In this document: positions 31,343 to 41,912 of the stretch, in pieces
Layout of the letters: the number at the start of each line of letters is the position of its first letter
How positions within the stretch are numbered: the stretch's first letter is position 1
NCBI GenBank assembly: GCA_938015455.1
Contig: CALLPL010000013.1
Coordinates: 1-48,207, forward strand
Source of the DNA: an uncultured Candidatus Altimarinota bacterium
GTDB taxonomy: Bacteria > Patescibacteriota > Gracilibacteria > BD1-5 > UBA6164
Length of the DNA: 48,207 bases
Direction: 5' to 3'
Notes under the pieces: generated by a model
Told to the model about the DNA's origin: nothing
What the model saw: the letters and a program-made list of their open reading frames with translations, nothing else
The model's database searches: none
Translations under genes and position numbers: made by a program

Positions 31343-33346
31343 TTAATCAGTAATACGGAAGTTGAAATCATCAGGAACGTACACTCATTTTACATGACTC
31401 ATACACTTTGTAATATTATTATGCCAGTTAAATGAACTTGAGGCATAGATTGGTTTTGATGAATCTGAGTTCCCATATCTACTGAGCAGACGTATTTCAT
31501 CATACTGAGAAAGATATCTATTATTAAAGGCCTTTACCATAGAGTGTATACCAGAGCGAGCATTTGGAAAGGTAATAGTGGCTCCCGAATCAGTGTTTCA
31601 AACATTCCCAATATTATACGGAGTCTTTAGGTATTTTCCAAGAGTTGTTTCAGCAAGCCCTACACACATAACAAAGGTTGGATCAACTTTAGCTGCAATT
31701 GATTCCTCAACCCACAGATCCCAGTTCCTGAAATCACCTACTGCATATGTATCGAGCAAGTATCTCTGTCTTTCTACTTCATTATCTCATATAATCTTAA
31801 ATACTCATGTTCCTCCATCAACCTTTTTATCTTCATATTCTGTTCCTTTTCGAGAACGGAAATCTGATTGATACTTATACTGATACTGAACCGAGAGATC
31901 GGAATAATCGAGATAGGATATATCTAAGTAATCAAGTGGATCTCTATATTGTTGGTCCTCATATACTACAAAGTGGAGATGTGGTCATGTTGAAAGAACT
32001 CACGCTCATTTTGTACCGTACAAACCTCATGTTGTTGCGAAAACTTCTCACTTCTTTACAAAGTCATACTTGCCTACAAAAGATTTATTGATGTGCCCAT
32101 AAATAGTAACCAGGCCATCTGAGTGCTTGAGAGCAACATAAGCGTAACCAGTATTTACTGGAGGCTGGAGAAAAATAACGTAGCCATCCATAGGAGCCTT
32201 TATATCTGTTCATTGAGCTACCCTAATATCTAGCGCATCATGGTCTGTACCAAGCTCGCGTATGTAACCTTCATCTTTAAAGTACGCACTAATACCACGA
32301 GCTGGTGAAACAGGCCAATCCAAAGGATTATTTTCAACTACTGTCTTTGTAATACGCGACTCTGCGTATATTATCTTATTGATATCCGTACATTTATCTG
32401 AAAGTGAGGCTTGAGAATCTCAGGCTCCTCATATATCCACAAAGTCGCAGCCATGTTTCTCTAGGAGTTTTTTCTTTGTATTATTCAGAGCAATTTGTTC
32501 TGTGAGTTCTTTAACCTTTATATCACGTTCTATCTCTATTTGATCCTCTATATATTTCTTAAAGAGCTCTTCTTGTCCCTTTGTAATATCTAACAGTCTT
32601 TGTTTTGCAGCTCTCTTGTCATCAAGAGTGTTTTTTTCTATAATTCCAGCCTTTCTTACTGCTTTTAGGTCTTTCTCTGTCTTTTGAAGTTCAAGCTTTT
32701 GAACGTACAGTTTTGAAACAAAATCCCTATGCTTTTGCACAAGACTTTGTCACGTCACCTGCATGATACTTTTAAAATATAAGTCATTCACTAGTTCATC
32801 TATCTTTTCTCCTGAGAGAAGTATCGTCTTGAGATTATCTATATCATTATCCGAAGAGACGTATTCTCATTTCTTGTAAAGATACACCATATAATCAAGC
32901 AAGACCGCATTATTTTCTGCTATCTTCTTTTGGAGAATAGCAATTTTATCTTTATTTATTTCTATCTTCTTTTTTAGCTCTATTACTTCCTGATTGATTC
33001 TATTTATTTCTTCAAGGAGATCTTCAATATCATCATCAAACTCTTGTACTGCGTCTTCAAGAGAGTTTACTCTACTCGTAATTTTTTCTGTTTGCTCTTC
33101 TAGGTATTCTCTCTTTTCTTTCGCTTTTTCAGCAATATTCTTATAGATTCAGAGTTTCCTATACGTTGAGAGAACATTTTTATCACTATCATCCAATAAG
33201 GTATCACTTTCAAAAATCATCTCCTGTTCTTGGAGCTTAAAATTCTCGAGTATTCTTCATTTACTATTTGGAGTAAGTCCAAATGCAATCGAAAAACATA
33301 AACTCATTATGATAAAAGAACAAACGATGTAGGCTCAGGCTTTCAT
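31343..33346 (-). CDS. M23-type peptidoglycan hydrolase with coiled coil and lysozyme-like tail
   Basis: 667 aa. After a membrane-anchor or signal helix (IVCSFIIMSLCFSIAFGL) comes a long coiled coil (about residues 55-310), as in EnvC/PcsB-type activators. The M23 (LytM) domain follows: GTDHDALDI with His369 and Asp373, and GPHLHF with His456 and His458, the zinc ligands. The last 130 residues carry VDPTFVMCVGLAETTLGKYL and NIGNVGNTDSG, which look like a glucosaminidase or transglycosylase domain with a catalytic Glu in AETTLG. One protein could thus cut both the peptide and the glycan part of the wall, or only sense it if some residues are degenerate. It lies downstream of the ymdB-type gene and a small membrane-protein gene on the same strand. 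Confidence 0.85.
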
Positions 33347-33348
33347 AA

Positions 33349-33720
33349 CTACAGGCTTTGAATAAGTAGTTCCACAAAAATAAGAATACATGCAAGGAGT
33401 ATTCCTGGCAAGATATATGGAATATTAAAAATCCCGAGTATTATAATCCCAATACAGTATATACAAAATAAAAATGCCTGTCTCAGGCTAGAAAATACAT
33501 TATAGAGAGAGACTCCTCATCTAAAGTAGATCTTCTTAAAGAAATATAGGAGTAAGGATAAGAAACTCGTCCCCATAAGTATAAAGCTTGAGAGTAAAAG
33601 AAAAATAGCTAAAAGTTCATCTGAAAAAGGATCAAAATACCATAATAGTGATACAAAACTCATCCCTGAAAGTATAAAGATTCAGACCAGCATTATTAAA
33701 ATCATTCTCCTTTGTAGCAT
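33349..33720 (-). CDS. Small four-helix membrane protein, unknown (123 aa)
   Basis: 123 aa, almost wholly hydrophobic: four helices, with ILIMLVGIFILSGMSFVSLL, AIFLLLSSFILMGTSFLSLL, FLFCIYCIGIIILGIFN and YILPGILLACILIFVELLI. The loop after helix 2 is basic (YFFKKIYFRGG). Not recognised; proteins of this type often sit beside cell-envelope genes in CPR and related bacteria. It lies 2 bp before the M23-type gene and 4 bp after the ymdB-type gene, so all three should be co-transcribed. Confidence 0.75.
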
Positions 33721-33724
33721 ATAT

Positions 33725-34537
33725 CTAGAGTGTAGCTTTATAAGATATATTTTCTATATGAAGCGTCTTCTTTGATTTAGGATCTATTTCTAGGTATACC
33801 GCGTTAATAAGATATTGTTTTCATAATGCTTGTTCTATCTTGCCTCTTTGAATTCCAGATAGAAATCTTTTTTTAACTGAATCAAATTCAGCTCCAATAA
33901 CAGAATGAGATGGACCATTCATACCAACGTCTCCTATGAGTCAGGTCCCTCCTGGAAGTACTTGTGCGTCATTTGTCTGGACATGTGTATGTGTCCCATA
34001 TACGAGACTCACTCTTGAGTCGAGATGATGCGCCATACCGTAAAGCTCAGCCGTTGTCTCTCTATGAAAATCAACAAGCACTCCATCATAGTCAGACTCG
34101 GAGTATCACGCAAGTATCTCATCTATTTTTAAAAAAGGATTCTGTACTTTATGAGACATAAAGGCTTCTCAAAGTAGCTGGATAACCAGAAGCCTCTTTC
34201 AGTCCTTTTCTACTATAATGCTCCCCTCTCAAAGAATTTCTCAAGACGGATTATCATAAAAGTTCGCAGGTCTAATGAGATTACATTTTTCTTTTTTAAA
34301 AAAGTCACGTATTCCGTCCACATTATCAAATATATGATCCCCTCAAGTCATAACATCTATTCATGCAGCCTCAATCATCTCAGCATGCTGAGTAACTGGT
34401 CCTCTTCCTGAAGTAATATTTTCTATATTCACCACCGTGAAATCTGGTTTAAAGCGAGTCTTGAGCCCCTCAATCTCTTTAAGAAAGCCCTTCCTTCAGA
34501 TTCGGCCATATATATCTCAAAATACAAGTATTTTCAT
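33725..34537 (-). CDS. YmdB/TIGR00282-family metallophosphoesterase
   Basis: 270 aa, family length. The opening MKILVFGDIYGRIGRKGFLK has the metal-binding D (first G TGA-coded). [12 protein letters not shown] carries the N-E-N-x-x-x-G-x-G motif; GGDHIFDN follows, then [10 protein letters not shown] and [12 protein letters not shown] with the last histidine ligands, and [14 protein letters not shown] closes the domain. Bacillus YmdB is a 2',3'-cyclic nucleotide phosphodiesterase that affects biofilm formation. It lies next to envelope genes (small membrane protein, M23-type hydrolase) in one minus-strand unit; this order is a possible functional link. Confidence 0.92.
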
Positions 34538-34547
34538 TTCCTAATAA

Positions 34548-35618
34548 TTATTTTTTTAGAAGTACTCGCCTATAAAATGAAGCAAGAAGCATGACTCAAA
34601 GTCCTCAGAATACGAGATAGAGAGTTATAGCATAGACTATACGTATATTAGAAATTGCTATTATTTTTTCTTGTAACTCATCATTAGCCATATCACCGTA
34701 TTGAGCGCTCAGATACTTGTAAAAACTTAGCTCTGACTCAGATATATTTGATACATTTCAAGTCTTATATGCGAGAGCAGCACTCATGTATTCTGTTTGT
34801 TTTTCAAGATGAAGTTCATAGCTATTAAATGGTGTCATTAACATCGTATAAACAGCCAAGAGGAATAAGAATTTCCAGATATTTTTCCCAGGAGTAAGAG
34901 CACGTGAGGACTTAATATAAGATTTTCCAGAGTGGACTTTGTCTGATCTTTTTTGATCAGCAAGAATAATATATCCAAAGATAATTCGATAAATTATATA
35001 GATTATCGCTCAAATACACAGAAGCAATACAATTACAGTAAAAATCTCAAAAAAATCAGGAGATACTCAGAGAATGCGAACTCCTGCTACAAGTACTATT
35101 CATATAAAAATAGGAAACAGAATATAAGCTGTATTGAGACAAGACATAAAAAGAAAGCTTCGAATGTGCTTTCGAGCAAAATACAGATTCTTTTTAAGAG
35201 AAAGTTTCTTTCGTTCAGTATATTTCAAAGAAAGACGAGCAATAAGCAGCAAAGAATAGCTAGATCAAAGCAAGAAAAATAGAAACATACAACAAGCTAG
35301 AAACACCATAATTCAGAGTGAATATGGATGCTCGGCAAGACCAGCCATGAGTTCAAAACTCGGATCTTGTCAGCTCAGGGCACTTGCTGCAAGCTGAGAC
35401 CAAGATATTGGATCGATAAGTCAAACTATCACTGCAATAAAAAACACTGGAAGAGCAATGATAACACCAAGAATTAGAGACCATATAAAGATACTTAATT
35501 TTGAAAGATTCCAGTGAATAAAGTTTCGATACATGAAAAGTACATCTGATAATATTTTCTTTAATTCTTTTGAGAATTCACGAAAAAAACCATGTTTTTT
35601 GCTGTTAGAAGAGGACAT
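34548..35618 (-). CDS. Multi-pass membrane protein, unknown (356 aa)
   Basis: 356 aa. A soluble basic N-terminus (SKKHGFFREFSKELKKILSD) precedes about six transmembrane helices (LSIFIWSLILGVIIALPVFF, LGIMVFLACCMFLFFLLGSS, FPIFIGIVLVAGVRILG, FFEIFTVIVLLLCIGAIIYI, WKFLFLLAVYTMLMTPF, IVYAITLYLVFGGLGVMLLA). One loop (about residues 265-315) is polar and presumably outside the membrane. The family is not recognised. It precedes the ymdB-type gene (10 bp between them) and may be the first gene of that envelope unit. Confidence 0.78.
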
Positions 35619-35696
35619 GTTTATTTTTAGATTTGAGAAGTATACTATATTAGATATACTACAAAAAAAGCATTCATTTGCAATATTTTACACACA

Positions 35697-37172
35697 ATGA
35701 AACATCACGAGCTTATATTCTCTATTGTCAAGATTCCACTCGATTTCTTAGTCATTTTTGGAGCATTTTTTCTAGCTAGAGAACTTCGTCTTATTACTGA
35801 TTTAATACCTTGAGTAAGTCTTCCAATCCAAACTATTGAATTAGGATCTTTAGGTATATTTGCTCTTTCTGGAGCTGCTTTGTATATCTTCCTCTTTGCG
35901 AGTCATCATCTTTACAGCCTTCAAATATCTCATTCTAAGATACAAGAAGTCCTCGATATAATACGCTATAGTATTTACTGGTTCTTATTCTTTTCTGTGT
36001 GAGTCTATCTTTGAAATTGAATTATCTATTCTGGAGCTGAAATTCCTCGTCTCATCATCGTATTTACTACACTATTTGCAGCTATTTGAAGTATAACAAC
36101 ACGCTTACTCCTAAATTTTATAAGATCAATACTCCTCAAATATAAAAGAATATCTCCTCGGAGCCTCTTACTTATATCGAATAAATCTGATAAAATATTA
36201 AAACCAATACTTGCTGATATAGTTTCTTCAAAAATATATACTATTAGCTGATACTGCAATGATAAAAAAATATCATCTAGCTCTCTGAAGTATATTTGAG
36301 GCTTAGAGAGTATACAGGAACTTGCTACAAGTCATACATGTGATGAAATACTTTATATAGATAGTGATTTTTCTAAAAAGGAGCTCTACAAAATATGGGA
36401 AATATCTCGAAGTTATGGAATTCGTTATCGCTACATTACCAATAATTTCGATGTAACGAAGACGAATACCGTCCTTTCTCTTATAAACCAAACCCCCGTT
36501 ATTGAGATACTCAATACTCCTCTAGATAATTGGAATAGAATCGTAAAGAGAATTTTTGATGTAATTCTCAGTTCTACAATTATTCTTATTTCTCTTCCCT
36601 TTGCTATCATAATTGCTATTCTTATAAAACTTGAAGATCCCAAATGACCTATAATTTATAAAAATAGACGTATTGGGCAGCAAGGAAAAGTATTCAATTG
36701 TTATAAGTTTCGCTATCTCAAATGGAAATATTGCGTAAAAGAAAGCTACTGAATAAAAAATAAAGATGATCCAGCTATTGATTTTGAAAAGAAACTTATT
36801 GAAAAACATAGTTCTCGCTCTTGACCTCTTTACAAAATAGAAAAGGACCCTAGGAAAACAAAAATCTGAACCTTCATGGAAAGATACTCTCTCGATGAAT
36901 TTCCACAATTTTTTAATGTAATTCGTTGAGATATGAGTATAGTATGACCTCGTCCTCATCAACCAAGAGAGGTGCGACTCTATAAACAATATCAAAAACA
37001 ACTTCTCACCATAAAGCCTGGAATAACTGGTATGGCTCAAGTAAATGGAAGAGAACAAAACAACTTTGCACAAGAAGCTGAACTTGATATATTTTATATA
37101 GAAAACTGGAACTTTTTACTTGATCTCAAGATCATGTTAAAGACTTGCGCTATTATATTTTCTCGTAAATAA
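35697..37172 (+). CDS. Polyprenyl-phosphate sugar transferase (WbaP/ExoY-type)
   Basis: 491 aa. The architecture is that of undecaprenyl-phosphate glycosylphosphotransferases: four N-terminal helices, a soluble CoA-binding-like domain (about 140-270), a fifth hydrophobic segment (VILSSTIILISLPFAIIIAI), and the bacterial sugar-transferase domain (GPIIYKNRRIG, YKFRYLKWK, YSLDEFPQFFNVIRGDMSIV, GPRPHQPREV, KPGITGMAQVNGR). The catalytic Asp-Glu pair lies in LDEFPQ. It starts surface-polysaccharide assembly by moving a sugar phosphate to a lipid carrier. The R-x-E-x-M-type repeats of bigger operons are absent here; the next gene is a membrane protein 5 bp away. Confidence 0.93.
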
Positions 37173-37177
37173 TAATT

Positions 37178-38773
37178 ATGATTTTCCGAATTATCTTTTC
37201 ATGTATATTTATAATGTTTGCTTTATGAGTGAATATTAAAACCATTCATGCTGCATCAATAACAGAACTTAAGACGGCTCTTGAGAGCTATGGTATTGCT
37301 TATAAAAAGAATGTATATATTGAGGAAACCTTCTCTGTCGATCTTTCATCCCTTGATACAACTCTTAAAGAGAACTACAACGACTATATATTTGAATACG
37401 AGTGGAATGTGTCCTGAGCCTCTCCTCAACAATGAGCAATTTTTAAGAGAGACTTTGAAACAACTGGTCAAAAAAACATCAATCTCTCTATCTATGCTTC
37501 TGAAATCTCAGAGCCTGACGATGAAAATACTCAAGGAGATTCTGAAGTTCCAGAAGAATGACTTGAAGACACTAGTATATTGAGTAGGGATCTTATTCTA
37601 CAGTCAGATATATGATTCTTCATCTATGAACAAAGTGTTCCTATCGTTGTAGATGAGTCTATAAATAGAAAATCTATAGAGAAGTTTATATCAGATGGAA
37701 AAGACTTATGAGTATACGTGAGAGAACTTGGGAGTTATGATGAATTTTCTATTAATGGAAGTGAACTTTTAGGAAATCTCGAGGAATATAAAGTTTCAAC
37801 TCCTGACAGCTCTGACTACCTTATTATGTGGTGAGAAAAAGAATTTCTATTCACGGCCCTTTCTCAAATGAATACGAGTAATCTTCGCTCTCCCCTTAAT
37901 ATGGTTCTCATATCACCCTTTAACACATCCATACTCAAAAACTATATATGAAATAATATTGCCTGAAAGGATGTACTTGCAACTGCTTTCATTATTGATG
38001 ATACTCTTCGTCTTCAGATACTTAAAAGTCCTCTAAAAATACAATTACTACAATCAGAAGTAGAAAAAAATAACTACGAATATACCTCTCTCACTGAGAA
38101 GAATCAAATTTCTCCTATACTCTTTATCTCTCAATTTATAAATCGTCTTCTCAATGCCGGAATTCCTGTTTCTGACATATATATCATTCTCCTACTCCCT
38201 CTCTTTTTAACGCTTGTAAGTTTTGTAAAACATATGGTTGGACTCTCAACAATCGGAAGTACCATACCAGTTTTTATGGCTCTTCTTTTCATTAAGCTTT
38301 CAATAGTGTTTACTCTTTGAATCCTATTCTTCTTTTTAATATGTAATATTATAATATCACGTTTTATAAATAAATATGCACTTCTATATACTCCAAAAGT
38401 AGCTTGTATTACTATAATCAATCTTGTTTTATTTATGTGAATCTACCAAGTATTCACATACTTTGAGATTATAGATATCCCCCTAAATAATGTTGTGTAT
38501 ATCGTTCTGTTTTTCGTAATTGCTGAAAAACTTATTACTATAATAACCTCTAAAGAATTTAGAGAATATAAAAAAAGTATCTCGTGAACCGTTATAGTAG
38601 CATTTCTCTGCTATATATTATTTCAATTTGATGGACTTAGGGTTTTCCTGATGGCATATCCTGAATGGCTCCTTATATTTATACCAATAAACTTCTTTAT
38701 TTGAAGATTTACAGGACTGAGAGTAACAGAATACCTACGTTTTAGGGAAATAATAAAAAATATAGAAGAATAG
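37178..38773 (+). CDS. Membrane protein with 7TM_transglut-type C-terminal domain
   Basis: 531 aa. A signal peptide (IFRIIFSCIFIMFALGV) is followed by about 300 residues of mainly polar, extracytoplasmic sequence, where LFISQFINRLLNAGIPVSD ends the soluble part. The last 210 residues have seven membrane helices; MVGLSTIGSTIPVFMALLFI and the closing GRFTGLRVTEYLRFREI fit the 7TM_transglut family (usually fused to an inactive transglutaminase). The N-terminal part may be the matching domain, but the catalytic Cys-His-Asp triad is not evident. It may interact with the cell surface or modify a polymer made by the upstream sugar transferase, with which it is co-transcribed. Confidence 0.82.
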
Positions 38774-38775
38774 AT

Positions 38776-39171
38776 CTAGAGGTATTCAATATTTATTTGT
38801 CTTTCATTATCATTTATAGCTTTTGATATACTAATTTTAAGGTCTGGAGTATAATATGACTCTAGTATCTGGGGCCACTCAATAAATATAACTCCCTCAT
38901 TATTATCAAGAATTTCTTCTCACCCTATCGATACAAAGTTATCATATTCCTCCATTCTATATAAATCAAAGTGGTATATATCCCCATATTTATTGTAGTA
39001 CACATACGTAGGAGATGTTATCTTTATATCAGTTTGTTTCAGATCATTTATAAATTTCTGGCAGAGAGTAGTCTTACCAGCTCATAGGTCGCCATATAAG
39101 AACACCAGGCTAGGCTTTGTAATATCAAGTTCTAGGGTATTTAGAGAAGTAAGAGAATATGTTTTTCGCAT
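38776..39171 (-). CDS. tsaE: tRNA threonylcarbamoyladenosine synthesis ATPase TsaE
   Basis: 131 aa. The P-loop is LYGDLGAGKTTLCQKFI, with a TGA-coded glycine in the loop. ITSPTYVYYNKYGDIYHFDL and RMEE, then VIFIEWPQIL complete the TsaE signature (S-P-T-F, H-D-Y-R, E-W). TsaE works with TsaBCD to make t6A at position 37 of ANN-decoding tRNAs. It converges on the 7TM_transglut-type gene (2 bp between stops) and diverges from the STAS-domain gene across about 90 bp. Confidence 0.93.
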
Positions 39172-39260
39172 TTTAGCAAGAGATAAGAGTGAAAAAATTT
39201 GCCTAAAAAAACTTTTTAGGATACAATAATTATATATTTGTTATTTATAACCTCTATTAT

Positions 39261-39611
39261 ATGGAAACTCTTATAGAAGTAAAAAGAAGAGAAGCAGGTG
39301 ATGTCATTATTTTTGACTTTGTAGGTGAGCTCGATGAGACAAATGCAGATAAAACCTTTAGTACCCTCTACGAACAAGTTTGAGACTTCACTTGAAAGAA
39401 GATACTCTTCAATCTCATGGGACTCAAATATCTTAATTCAAAGTCTATTGGATATATAGCTGACGTATTCTCAAACCTTGAGGATAACGAGGGGCTTATG
39501 CATATCTCAAACTGCGACGAAGGAGTCCGAGATGTCCTCGAACTCGTTGGTATCACTACTATCATCCCTACTGTTGATACAGAAGCTGAAGCTTTAGAAG
39601 CAATGGCATAA
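39261..39611 (+). CDS. STAS-domain protein (anti-sigma-factor antagonist type)
   Basis: 116 aa, a single STAS domain: VIIFDFVGELDETNADK at the start, KKILFNLMGLKYLNSKSIGY near residue 50-70 with a serine in the position phosphorylated in SpoIIAA-type proteins, then LMHISNCDEGVRDVLELVGI and EAEALEAMA. Such proteins release sigma or anti-sigma partners or act in stress signalling. No kinase or sigma gene is adjacent. The gene is monocistronic, with a strong terminator after it. Confidence 0.9.
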
Positions 39612-39620
39612 TAAAATTGT

Positions 39621-39654
39621 AATAAAAGACCTTCTATATAGAAGGTCTTTTATT
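39621..39654. terminator. Bidirectional terminator after the STAS gene
   Basis: A near-perfect palindrome (AATAAAAGACCTTCTATA / its complement) lies between the convergent STAS gene and the unknown gene ending at 39675, with A/T tracts on both sides of the stem. Confidence 0.85.
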
Positions 39655-39674
39655 ATATTCAATATCTGTACGAA

Positions 39675-40706
39675 TTATTTACTGTTGTCTGTATCTTCTC
39701 GTTTAGCTTTATGATAGTTATTGCTAAACGTAATTCTTCCTAAATAAAAAGTATCTTCAGGCACAGATTGCTTCATAGTATTATCGTATAAACTCATACC
39801 TGAAGTATCTTGAAATTTAAACATGTGTAATTTTCATCAAGGTCATTCAGTAATATATTTTCCTGATTGGATTCAAAGTACGTCTGCCATAAATCTATTC
39901 TTTTGTCATGAATCAGTAAATCAAAGTTCATTAATTGCTTCGAGAAGTTTTTCATAATCACTTATTAATGGAATTAGTGAGCTATTTTGGATAGTATCAA
40001 TATCACTATCAGGAAGATTACTAAGTGAGAAATGAGTCTCTAAACTTCTTGGTCATTTAATGCTATATCAATTGTTAGATTTCACTAAATTATTCCTTAA
40101 GGATGCTTGCAGCTCATCCTCAAGTCATTCCTCTTCAATAAAAGCCTCTATTTTAGGATCAGAAATATCTTTTCCTAGTGTTTCATCTAAAAGCCTATTT
40201 ATAAAAGAACTAAAGGTAAAAATAGGAATTCAAAACATAATAAATAATTCCATCTCTCTCTCCGTGTAAGCAAACATTACTCTATCATTCATTTCTAACT
40301 TGTCATGAGATATCTTTCATTTCTCACACATAGCTGAATATATATAGGTTATCGAATGGCTGTGCAACAATCCTGAAGAAAATAATTCTCTTATCTCAAT
40401 CCATGATTGTGCTTCTTCTGTAAGAATATTCACGTCATAAATAAATCCTTTATCTTGTCATCATCTCACAACACCTGGACGATACTTTCAGGATTCTGGT
40501 ACAATTTCTCAGCTTTCCGCATCAAAGTCCTCCCGAGAATAATTATTTACTACTTCCATAATATTTCAACCATTTCACCAATATCTGCTATCAACAAACT
40601 CCATTCTACTAAGGGCTAAAAGAGACTGCATACTTGGTGTATTTAAAAGCCTTCCTAGAACTGCAGGAGTATCAATAGTTTGTTCTTTCAATAATGTATT
40701 ATTCAT
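39675..40706 (-). CDS. Unknown protein downstream of asparaginase-family gene 2 (343 aa)
   Basis: 343 aa, soluble, not recognised. It starts MNNTLLKEQTIDTPAVLGRL, with many TGA glycines (RYWGNGGNIMEVVNNYS, VVRGGQDKG). It has SLRNNLVKSNNGYSIKGPRS, and ELGFTDSGQKNRFMADVLGI, SGKYITEGPGG. These blocks resemble, in the same order, segments of the two unknown genes after the first asparaginase-family gene (RSFIRNNIQVYDDFISVNGV, LFREVLGFDISFSGGYL), so it could be a remote third member of that family. It starts 11 bp after the asparaginase-family gene, the same spacing as at the first locus. Confidence 0.75.
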
Positions 40707-40717
40707 AAGTTTAAATT

Positions 40718-41779
40718 TTAGTCATATATTATCTCATTCACCTCTCAGATATATTCTTTTACTATCTCTTTCTTGATTTGCTCAGGAGAAGTTATTCCTC
40801 GGGCGAGGAGCCACATGAGTTTGACCTCGGCCATGACATCTGTGAGGTCTCAGGTAGGTATTGCTCAGGCCTTGATTGCCATGATAGCTGGTTCATCATT
40901 TGTTTCTTTGTAGGAGTTCCCTCAGACGAATTTGGTTGATATGAGTACGGGTATCCCTATTCCCTTTGTGGCTTCTTCAATGAGTGGAATAAAGGAGTAG
41001 TCTCCTATAGTTGGGACAGATCCAGCTCAGTGAGATTTCAAGATAATTCATCTGCAAGAACGATTATTTAGGACAGACCTAATAATAAATGGGTTTTGTC
41101 CTGGTGTCAGGTCAATCGTGACGATTCCTGTCTGAAACTTGATATTTATAGGAGTGTATTTCTTCTTATATTCTATATTTCAATGTTGTATCATAAGCTT
41201 GTTAAAGACAACTCCTGTTGATTTTATTTCTCCCAGATGCTGCACTGATGGAGATTCAAAAGCGCGAAAACTACTCTCTGATATTTTCACGGTTCTCCCT
41301 GCTCGTAGTATGACGTCACTAAATACTACCATACACTCATTTACATTATCTGCGATAGCTTGATTGAGTGCCTTCACTGAGTTCTCAAGGTTAAAGGCTC
41401 CATCATTTCCCCAAACAGTTAATGGAAGCTGTGATCCTGTAAAAACTATTGGCTTTCAAAAATCTACTCCTAAAGCAAGTGCTACAGCTGAAGCACTGTA
41501 AGACATAGTATTTGTCCCATGAGCAACTAAAAAACCATCATAATTATCTCTCTCTGTGTAAATATACTCAGCCATTTTTGTCCAATCATCTGGAATAACG
41601 TTGGTGGAATCGACATTTGAAAGTATTTTGAGGTCAATATCAGCATACTCTTTTATACGTGGTACCATATCAAAGATTTCAGAGACATCCCCTGCTGGCT
41701 GGACTACTTTATCTTTTACAACCATAACTATAGTTCCTCCATATCCAATCAGGAGAATCTTATTTTTCTTTTTTTCCAT
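40718..41779 (-). CDS. L-asparaginase-family protein with altered catalytic residues
   Basis: 353 aa, standard length. The fold is that of type I/II asparaginases: KILLIGYGGTIVM, VAHGTNTMSYSASAVALALG, IVFTGSQLPL, VVFSDVILRAGRTVKISESS (the lysine is present), AFESP and the C-terminal PVLISTKFVGG. Two catalytic positions differ: the usual T-G-G-T-I is Y13-G-G-T-I, losing the nucleophile Thr, and the usual H-G-T-D-T is H-G-T-N90-T, losing the Asp. Hydrolysis may be lost or changed; it might instead bind an amide or nucleophile for signalling. Divergent from the second TrmB-type gene. Confidence 0.88.
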
Positions 41780-41849
41780 AATTTTCTTTCTAAAAAATAA
41801 TATTTGCCTTATCTATTAAGTACATGTATAATCTATTTATAAATAAAGA

Positions 41850-41896
41850 GTGGTAAATACCACCAATTGGTGATTAATGTCACCATATAATATAAT
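41850..41896 (+). promoter_or_regulatory. Operator-like palindromes and promoter of TrmB copy 2
   Basis: Two adjacent palindromes: GTGGTAAATACCAC (41850-41863) and GGTGATTAATGTCACC (41869-41884). The second overlaps a plausible -35 TTGGTG (41867-41872); with an 18-bp spacer, TATAAT (41891-41896) is the -10, 17 bp before the ATG. A TrmB-type repressor bound here would block its own promoter and could also control the divergent asparaginase-family operon. Confidence 0.65.
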
Positions 41897-41912
41897 CTTT
41901 AGCTAAAATACT

